Source of the DNA: Opeltia flavorubescens
Lineage: Eukaryota > Ascomycota > Lecanoromycetes > Teloschistales > Teloschistaceae
Length of the DNA: 64,000 bases
Assembly: GCA_000442125.1 (NCBI GenBank)
Contig: KE546971.1
Span: 746,583-810,582, forward strand
Direction of reading: 5' to 3'
The first letter of the stretch is position 1. Every line of letters begins with the position of its first letter. This document shows positions 56,773 through 64,000 of this stretch, piece by piece. The position numbers and the translations under genes were made by a program. Below the pieces are notes generated by a model. The model ran no database searches. It saw only the letters and a list, made by a program, of their open reading frames with translations, and had not been told where the DNA came from.

Positions 56773-56975
56773 CTACTCATATCCACCAGGTTTTGCACCA
56801 GTTCAGGTTTTGCACCAGTCTAACAGCTTGGCGCCAAGCTTCAAGCCCTTCAGGCTAGCGTGCCAAGAGGACTAGGAAGCTCTACCTTATATAGCTAGCG
56901 TGAATAGGACTTGGCGCCAAGCTGTTAGACTGGTGCAAAACCTGAACTGGTGCAAAACCTGGTGGATACGAGTAG
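56773..56975. repeat. 203-bp MITE-like element with near-perfect terminal inverted repeats
   Basis: The two ends are inverted copies of each other over about 66 bp with one mismatch near the outer end (CTACTCATATCC against the inverse of GGATACGAGTAG); the inner 56 bp are identical. Each arm contains the direct repeat CAGGTTTTGCACCAGT twice in tandem and ends inwards in the perfect palindrome AGCTTGGCGCCAAGCT (left) or its part (right). The short centre (about 70 bp) is unrelated between arms and has no frame. A TA on both sides of TCCACC...GGTGGA suits the TA target of Tc1/mariner-class elements. High arm identity means recent insertion or recent arm conversion. Non-autonomous; no transposase. 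Confidence 0.85.
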
Positions 56976-57697
56976 TCAAATCTAGACGCTTGGCTCATGT
57001 CTCTGTCTTCGATTCCATGGCCTTGGTAGAACGATGGATAACATGGACCCTAGACTATACACCGAGTCTTAATCTTTGACAGATAATCTAACGCCTGAGG
57101 TTATAAACGACAACATCCATATAGTATTCAGCGTCAAAAGCCAAGAATATATGAATGTCCACTTAAGGAGTCGGGTGCCGTCGATAAACAGCAGCAAAGA
57201 GATGATGAGATGATATAGACTAGACACAGGACTAGATCCCTATGTTCTGGGGATATAATGCAGATCTCGCAAGATCCCAGATTTTTCTGCAATCTAGTAT
57301 CTTATACTGAGCCTGGTAGCGATAGTTCGCTTTGTCTCGAGAGTCGATTACAACGACACTAATATATACTGTCTACAAAGATAATTCGGATTTTCACTAC
57401 TTGAGTCCGATTTATCTTGCATTGGCCACTCTGACTCATTTATCGCTGCTCTTTGTTTCTTGGTTTTCGTTTTTTTGAGACCCAGTATCGAAGTTAGCCA
57501 CTAAAACCTCGTATCGACGATATGGGTATCCAAACCCTTTGACGACTGATGAATAGAGGCTTAATAGCTCCCGAGCCCACCCCTCACGTAATCGACTCAT
57601 TCATATGCTATCAAGATTACCAAATGTGCCTCTACCATAGTTTCAATACCCACGCATCATATTACGTCGAAAAAAGAACTTGCGGATAAGTGAACAC
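56976..57697. other. intergenic, no gene seen
   Basis: 720 bp between the MITE and the PhyH gene. AT-rich and with only short frames. Confidence 0.4.
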
Positions 57698-58567
57698 ATG
57701 GCTGAGGACCATAAGTCCACCCTCGCTTCACAAGGCTACGTCATTCTCCCCTCCACCCTGACCCAAGAGGAGCTCTCCACTCTCCGCTCCGCCTGCCATA
57801 ACGCCCGCTCCCTCGCGGAATCTGGCCAATGGCCCTATATTCGTACCCTCCCCAAGCAGTTCCCTCCATGGTCTTCCGACCCTTCCAACGGCATTTGGGG
57901 GGTTCAGCACCTCCTCCATCCAGACATGCCATCCCACGACATCTTCGCAGCGTCGTACTTCAATAACACCATCATTGACACCGTCAAGCAAATTCTCGCA
58001 TGCAACGATGATGACTTGGTAATGGAGCTTTATAATCTCCTCATCCGCCCAACGCGCGACTTTGAACTACGATGGCATCGTGACGATATCCCTCCATCTG
58101 CGTCCGCTGGGGAGGAGGAAGAAAGACTGAAAGAGCCTGCATGGCATGCACAGTGGAACTTGGCACTTTATGACGATGACTCCCTCGTCGTGGTGCCTTG
58201 TTCACACAAGCGCGCGCGGACGGATGAAGAGCGGACAGCCGAACCGTACAAAAGGAATATGCCAGAACAGCTGATCGTGCAATTAAAGGCAGGGGATGTG
58301 GTATTCTATGATAACAACATCCTGCACCGTGGTGTGTATGATGGTGGGAGGGAAAGGATGACGCTGCACGGGAGCATGGGACATGTGGTAGGAGGAAAGA
58401 AAAGAGCGAGGAATGTGCTGCAACATGGGACCGGGGAGTGGGTGGATAGATGTCAATTTGATAGGCTAGAAAGCAAAATGAGATGTAAGGCAGATGCGAT
58501 GAGGCGAAGATTGGTACACTTAGGAAAGATTCAGAGCGATGCCGGGGGTTTCTCGCAGGACGATTAG
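57698..58567 (+). CDS. phytanoyl-CoA dioxygenase (PhyH)-family Fe(II)/2-oxoglutarate enzyme
   Basis: Intronless, 289 aa. The first ATG in frame is 57698. PhyH landmarks: 'QGYVILPSTLTQEELSTLR' at the start, the iron-binding HxD at H127-R-D129 (RWHRDD), the distal His210 (ILHRGVYDGG) and the 2-oxoglutarate Arg in 'RERMTLHGSMG' (218-220). The facial triad and the co-substrate Arg are intact, so the protein looks active. PhyH-family enzymes hydroxylate varied substrates (phytanoyl-CoA, secondary metabolites, toxins), and the substrate here cannot be guessed; no biosynthetic cluster is next to it. The C-terminal basic helix (MRCKADAMRRRLVHLGK) is unusual. The first half of the coding strand is C-rich and the second half G-rich, and this makes a false 176-codon frame on the other strand. 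Confidence 0.88.
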   Translation: MAEDHKSTLASQGYVILPSTLTQEELSTLRSACHNARSLAESGQWPYIRTLPKQFPPWSSDPSNGIWGVQHLLHPDMPSHDIFAASYFNNTIIDTVKQILACNDDDLVMELYNLLIRPTRDFELRWHRDDIPPSASAGEEEERLKEPAWHAQWNLALYDDDSLVVVPCSHKRARTDEERTAEPYKRNMPEQLIVQLKAGDVVFYDNNILHRGVYDGGRERMTLHGSMGHVVGGKKRARNVLQHGTGEWVDRCQFDRLESKMRCKADAMRRRLVHLGKIQSDAGGFSQDD

Positions 58568-59107
58568 TCAAATGATGACCTTCGACGTAACGAAAATTGG
58601 ATTTCTGTCACGCTGGATGCTTGTAAATCTACTTAGTTGATGGTTGAGGAGCTTCCTCGCTTTCATATAATGACAGACTGTTCTGGCCGCCGCATACCTA
58701 TTTAATGCCAGTCAGTGGATGTCCATGTTCTTTTGGTGAGAATCGAGATGGATCACATGGGAAAAGTCAGCTATGCCTGGAACATTGGAATCAGTGTTTC
58801 CTCTTCATTGTCGGGTTGCACTGGAAGCTACTCACAGGCTCTGTCGCACATTGTGTCCGCTTGCTGTTTGGTCTTCTGTGACGCCGTATTACCACAGTAG
58901 CACCTACGCCGTTTAGCTGTGACTTGTCTGCAGTGTAGCTCTCTATGCTTACTCTGAGCTGTACTCGACGCCGAAAAATCTGTAGCCACGACAGAGTTGC
59001 GCGCACCTCTCTACCGTCATTGTTGGACTCTTAATTCTCTTCCCGGTAAGTGTCCGCTGCCTAGGATCGTCTGTCCAGCAGCCTCGGTATCTGAGTAAAT
59101 CCCAGGA
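58568..59107. other. intergenic, no gene seen
   Basis: 540 bp. Only short frames. Confidence 0.4.
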
Positions 59108-59412
59108 TCAGCATTTCCTCAAAGAATTAACGGAAGGATAGAGTACAAATCTGGGGACTCATAGGGCGGTTCTTTTGGGGGGATCATCGCTCGGAACTTT
59201 ACTTACCGCCACCCTTGGACAATTGCTATCGAAGGAGGCGCGTTGTTCGGAGCAACAGGGAGATGGCATTCTTCTGGGCAGTGCTGGCATGTCGCAGTGT
59301 TTGAATCTGGTGAAGCTATCTTTTCGTCTGCCGTGGTGAACGGTGATTGACCAGAAACGGTGCAAGAAAAGGCGTAAAGGACGAAGCCAGCTAAGACGTA
59401 AAGGTTCCTCAT
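59108..59412 (-). CDS. possible small secreted protein (82 aa, 2 exons)
   Basis: Exon 59207-59412 opens with a strong signal peptide (MRNLYVLAGFVLYAFSCTVSG). It continues with a short hydrophilic Cys-containing segment (TCQHCPEECHLPVAPNN) and meets a consensus donor GTAAGT. Joining to an acceptor at 59151 (CCCCAG) gives 82 aa ending 'VNSLRKC'. That leaves about four Cys in the mature part, a layout shared by many small secreted fungal proteins. The acceptor choice is uncertain and no homologue is known to me. Confidence 0.42.
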
Positions 59413-59972
59413 CTGGTACGAAATTTTGAGTGCAACTAAATCTGTTCTGAAATGCTACATTGAAATCTCCGCCGTTTTCTTAAGACTGGGCCCTCAATTT
59501 GGGCAAGCTAAACATTTGATGCATCTGACAGCGATAAGCTGACAGCAGCTTTCTGCGCTGCCACTGACGCGTGTTTAAGTGTATGACGTTGATAATCGTA
59601 TTGCGTTGAGAGCTTTATCCGCTGACAGCTATGATTCGGGCGACCGCGAGACGCATGACCCTGATTTGACAGGCAGCATTTTGTGCGTTACCTCTGGAAG
59701 ATTTAGCAGACCGACCCAGCGGTTCAAGGGTCTTTGCGGATATATCATAGAGCTTCTCGACGATTCTCATAGATCCGCCACGATTATTCTTGCGCTGTCA
59801 ATACACTCTTCTAATCCCCTGTTTCCTATAGATTTTCGTCTTTCTATTTCAGCTTCTCCCTTGCGACCATGTGCAGGGAAGTAAAAGGCTATTCTTTGCC
59901 CAAATGTCGCCTGGAAAATCTTCTTATGCAAGTTTGACATGACTGAGTACAATGCTCGTACCAGTATCAGCA
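59413..59972. other. intergenic, no gene seen
   Basis: 560 bp upstream of the small secreted gene and downstream of THOC5. Only short frames. Confidence 0.4.
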
Positions 59973-60717
59973 TCAATGTTTTTCGAAGAGTTTCTGAATA
60001 GGTTTGGCAGCCTGAATAAATTTAGCACCAGAGTGGGACTGCTGCAGATACCATTACATACGTCGATAAAGGTTTCTAAGTCCTTGTCTAAGCTTGCTAG
60101 ATCTTCTTTGCGTTTCTTATTATCAGCGATTAGGCTTTGTTTTGTCTTCAGTAAGCCTTGACGTTGCTGCTCCAGTGCCTCACGTTCAGCAAGTTCGTGG
60201 TTGATGCGTGCGAACATTAGCGACTTCTCATCGTCATGCGAATGTTCAGGCTGTACTGCAAGGAAGTTTTCGACCAAGATCAAAGGGAGTTGTTGATACT
60301 GGTGGCTACGCTGGTTAGTAGAGGCAGCAAATATGCATGGACCAATGTCAAAACACACTCGTAGGATTCGCAGGCAGAGATCTCGCCTCGCAGATGTCTC
60401 TCCTCATAATAGAAATTCTGCAGCTGCAGGTGCAACCGATCCATCTCTTGCCTGGCTTCTGATGTGCTCTGCTTGGTCATCCTTACGTCAAATATGGATT
60501 CCCGGCTTGCATCTCGTAGACTTGCTAGGTCAGAATTCAGCAGCCGCTGCTGTTGTGAAAGATGGAGTTTAATATCATCTGGGATAGTCTGAGACGAGGA
60601 GACAGCGCTGCGCTCCGCAAGGTCGATAAGCTCCATGCATCTTTTGCGAGCGTTGGTGGAAGCCAGAAGCACAGCCTGAAGGAAAGGGTCCTGCACGATC
60701 TTACCGGAGGTCATCAT
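59973..60717 (-). CDS. THO complex subunit 5 (THOC5/Fmip)-like protein
   Basis: Exons 60359-60717, 60062-60305 and 59973-60011 (minus strand) join in phase to 213 aa. Family landmarks: a helical N-terminus ('VQDPFLQAVLLASTNARKRC'), then 'EARQEMDRLHLQLQNFYYEE' and 'RHLRGEISACESYDHQYQ', the typical THOC5 core 'LPLILVENFLA', and a coiled coil ('DEKSLMFARINHELAEREA', 'LLKTKQSLIADNKKRKEDLA') ending 'AAKPIQKLFEKH'. THO couples transcription elongation to mRNA packaging and export. The last exon is only 13 codons including the stop and is needed to give the family ending. ATG 60717 is the first ATG in frame; the frame is open further upstream. It is divergent from the Izh3-type gene. Confidence 0.85.
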
Positions 60718-61133
60718 AACCGAGTCTCGCGATGAAAGATGAATTGCTTCTGAGGTTTGAAATCGGGCCAACAAGGTAAGCTCTGTTCTTGGAAAAGCCT
60801 AGTCACAGGGCTAGGGCTGAAAGGGGTTGCTTTCTTTCATGATTCGTCATTTGGTGGCAATTCTAGACCCTTGGCGAGAAACCCCCAACCATTTGTCAAC
60901 TCGATCAAAGAAATGGCCGCCCTTTCATTGAAACCCAACCATAGGATTAAACCACGTGCGCCGATCGGCGTAGATGTCCCTTCACACTTGGCCCTTCTAC
61001 ATATTTCACTATCTGCTCTTAGCATCATCAGACTAGAGCGTGGCTCATGTCTGCCCACATCTAAAACCGTAAAGTATGATTGCAGAGGCATAAACAACGG
61101 GAAGAAGCCATTGGCTATCTGGAAGACGTGCAA
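60718..61133. promoter_or_regulatory. divergent intergenic promoter region (THOC5-like / Izh3-type)
   Basis: 416 bp between two divergent start codons. No named element recognised; a frame in the middle (60757-61167, plus) has no family signal. Confidence 0.4.
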
Positions 61134-62718
61134 ATGCAGCGATTGTCATCATACCACTTCTTCATGACCCACGATGCTCATGACTCCCTTTCTGAAGTTG
61201 CAACTGAACTTAGCCAGTCGTCCCCCGATGCATTTACTACCAGTGCGTCCCCAATCCAGGGACTGGCACAGACCCAGCGGAGGAGGCATTCCTCTTATCA
61301 GACCGTCCGAAGACTCTCCTACGACCTCGATTCCGATGCTATCTTTATGAAGGTCCGTTACCATTTCCTGTCAGTATTTGCGCATATCTCATCTAACTCA
61401 TATCAAACAGGTCGATCTGTTCATTTCTGAACTTGAGCGCCGACTGGATTGGATCGAGAACTATGGGAACCTTCATCTGGACGCTGGAATCAATCGCGCT
61501 TATGCAACTCTCGGCGCTGTGCGTGATTCGTGCTCCCATATGTCTGGCGAGCTTATAGGAGCTGGGAGGCGGCGTGCAAGAATCCTGGTTGACAATGTCG
61601 AAGACCGGTACAACAATGTCCTCGCTACTNGAGAAACACTGGAAGCCAAAGCACAAGCTGGCATGCGTTTGATGGAAGGATTCCTTTCGGACTTGGAGGC
61701 TCGCGCACAAACCGTAAGAGAAGCCAGGCTTGCGGAGATTGTCGATGAAGGTTGGCGTCTCGCAGAGGAGGGTTTCGAAAAGGCCAAGGAAGTGGTGGAC
61801 GAGAGTTTTGAGAAAGCCCGTCGTGCGAGGCAAACACTGAAAGAGAGTATAGAGCATGCGATCAAACGAGCTCAAGAGAACGGTCTTATTCGCTATGAAG
61901 AACTCCCTCACCCTTGGCGTGTCAACCCATACATCATGACGGGCTACCGGTTCTCTGAAACAAAGGTTGATTGCGTCCGTTCAATCTTCAACTTTTCCAA
62001 CGAGACGGTCAACATATGGTCTCATGGCATCGGGCTAATCATTGTGCTGTCGATCGCCTTCCACTTCTATCCTTCCTCAGTCAATTTCTCACAGTCGTCC
62101 AAGACGGACATTTTCTTTGCTGCGACCTTCCTTTTTGCAGCATGCAAGTGTCTCGTTTGCAGCTGCATGTGGCATACAATGAGCAGTATAGCTGAGCAGA
62201 CCCTCATGGAGCGGTTCGCTTGCGTCGATTACACTGGGATCTCTCTCCTCATCGCTGCCTCCATCATGACCACGGAGTATACTGCCTTCTATTGCGAACC
62301 TGTCAGCCAATGGACGTACATTACGCTGACGGCAATCCTGGGTGTTGGTGGTGTCATTCTCCCCTGGCACCCCACTTTCAATCGGGCTGATATGAATTGG
62401 TTTCGCGTCCTATTCTACATCTCTTTGGCCGCCACAGGATTTGCTCCGGTATTTCAACTGAGCCTGACAAGAGGGACTACATGGTCGTGGTATTTCTATT
62501 CACCCATTGCCAAATCCATCATGGTTTACTTTGTGGGAGCATTGATATACGCAAGTCAGGTCCCTGAGCGCTGGTTACGCGGCTGGTTTGACTATGCCGG
62601 CGGATCGCACAATATCTGGCATCTTGCAGTCCTCGGTGGCATCCTCTATCATTATGTGGCGATGCAGAAGTTTTTTTCATTTGCGTTTGAAAGAGCACAC
62701 GAGTGCTCGATCTCGTAA
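61134..62718 (+). CDS. IZH3: Izh3-type PAQR (hemolysin III/adiponectin-receptor-like) membrane protein
   Basis: Exons 61134-61352 and 61411-62718 (58-bp intron, GTCCGT donor) give 508 aa. A long soluble N-terminal half, typical for Izh3, holds a coiled coil (about 75-235, rich in Glu/Ala/Arg). The PAQR domain follows: 'PYIMTGYRFSETKVDCVRSI' leads into 'NFSNETVNIWSHGIGL', and seven membrane helices follow. The metal ligands are present: the CMWH segment with a Ser after it (early site) and the terminal HxxxH (GGSHNIWHLAVLGG). Izh proteins affect zinc and sterol homeostasis in yeast. One undetermined base at 61630 leaves one residue unknown in the coiled coil. ATG 61134 is the first ATG in frame; a shorter start 30 bp downstream is possible. 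Confidence 0.87.
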
Positions 62719-64000
62719 ATACACACATCGAAGGGTCACCAGCGCAAGTGCTGACTGGTGATGATCACAGCCCTTCATTCGTCATCGGCTGGGGTAGAGG
62801 GATAAGGCCGAGCGTTCTGCGATATCGATGGTGATGGTTGTGAGCATGAGCGGATAGGATCCTTGTACATAGGGACCAACCATCATGTATATTTTGGACA
62901 GATGACATAAGAGCCGTACTAATTACCTAAATCTGCATCACAAGGCATGCTTTTCAAAGTGAGTGTGGGCAAGAGTAAAGGCGGTCTTTGTCGATCGTCC
63001 ATTGCGTAAACCAATGACTGGGAAGATTCCAAGGAGTTCGAGATCGTCATGCAAGGAACAACCTAGAATCCTGTACTCCCCATATGCAATGGCAACGGTA
63101 AATTTCTTGTCTCGGGCGGTCCTTAGCCTGCATTTATGCCCAAGGGAGGGCGACTGAGCTCGTGCCAGTACCGGGCGTTGTTAGAGAGTATTCGATACTA
63201 CCCGGAATGGAGCATGATCATCGCTTGGGTGAAAACGGACCACAGTTGAGCAACATGTTTCACACGTCACGTGGTGAATGCTGGGGAGCAGCTACTTTGG
63301 CAACCGCAATCACTCTGGGCTTTCAGCTAGAGTATATTGGATTTAACAGGCGCGCAAAATATGCCGTGGTGTCCGTACTGCTCTCTTCCACAACAGCAGT
63401 TCGCTGATCATTACTTGATTAGACTTTTTCTCGATACCCAATCATGCATTTGGAGTAACCTCACCGGTCTTGCCGCGTACATGAGATTCAATCCATTTCC
63501 TTGGCTTTACAACAGTTCAACAGCTCGTCGATGGTTGACCTTGAAGGCCTCGGATTTGGATCCACCGTATGATTCTTTTCCCTTAAACGATTCGTCCGGA
63601 AGTCACCGAGGCCAAACGTTCATGGACGCCTGTCATTCGACGGTGACAGGCCCATGACTTGACTCACTTGTGTAATGCCAACTCATCGCACACCGCGGTT
63701 GTCTCGAATTGCCACCTGCGACCCGGTACCCCTTCGTTTCTTGATCGTCGTTGTCGAGAACCCTTTTCTCGGCTATATCAGCATCATGCACATAATAATA
63801 TGTCAGGCGTCCAGATCTACATTACCATCGTTGTAGCTGTTGAAGAGAAGCCACATTTGCGGAGAAGTAACGCATTCGGGGTACTTTCGGGCGTCGCATC
63901 GGCATGGTCGAGTGATAACACCTTTGCCATATATTCGACACACTACAGCTGCTTGCCTCGCGCAACATTTTGTGAGCTTACACGCAATCTGAAATTCTCG
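62719..64000. other. intergenic/unknown right edge, no supported gene
   Basis: 1.28 kb to the end of the window. Several plus-strand frames (63162-63407, 63337-63657) have protein-like composition but no recognisable family, start context or splice partners. A gene entering from the right cannot be ruled out. Confidence 0.35.

Noticed and set aside
58041-58571. 176-codon minus-strand frame opposite the PhyH gene
   Set aside because: Shadow of the G-rich coding strand; the plus-strand gene has an intact iron-binding triad.

Overview
The window reads as nuclear DNA of a filamentous ascomycete (Pezizomycotina). The genes are compact, on both strands, and carry introns mostly of 45-90 bp with GT(A/C/G)NGT donors and short CAG/TAG acceptors. 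The gene set is fungal (CYM1, MTR2, MSM1, taxilin, an Izh3-type PAQR protein, a DUF7918-type protein, a rhodopsin-domain membrane protein), and the one transposon looks mutated by RIP. I cannot name a genus from sequence alone. All exon joins were worked out by hand from splice signals, reading-frame phase and protein-family fit; none is backed by transcripts.

Region by region. 1-4 kb: 3' end of an ERCC8/CSA-type WD40 gene, a CobW-type GTPase, a small stress-type protein and a kappa-class glutathione transferase. 4.35-5.56 kb: a degenerate AT-rich Tc1/mariner copy running up to a 137-bp assembly gap. 6-13 kb: an ArfGAP-UBA protein, a cysteine-rich secreted protein and a disordered protein. 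13.6-20.6 kb: a nitronate monooxygenase, a taxilin and the mitochondrial presequence protease Cym1. 21.6-25.3 kb: a three-domain P-loop kinase/HAD/UPRTase protein and a multi-pass membrane protein. 25.6-35.4 kb: DNA polymerase delta small subunit, ribosomal protein L38, the DUF7918-type protein, Mtr2 divergent from mitochondrial MetRS, and a tail-anchored-looking protein. 36.6-43.6 kb: a full-size ABCC transporter and a rhodopsin-domain protein. 43.6-57.7 kb: the loosest stretch, with a 5'-truncated MND1-like relic, F-box and RING proteins, a decayed catalase gene, unknown proteins and a 203-bp MITE-like hairpin. 57.7-62.7 kb: a PhyH-type dioxygenase, a possible small secreted protein, THOC5 and an Izh3-type protein.

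Most genes are unrelated housekeeping or accessory units; I see no biosynthetic cluster, CRISPR array, rRNA gene, convincing tRNA gene or virus-like element. The points most worth following are the three-domain nucleotide-type enzyme, the near-perfect hairpin MITE, the two gene relics (catalase, MND1), the secreted cysteine-rich proteins, and the marked C-rich to G-rich switch inside the coding strands of two intronless genes.
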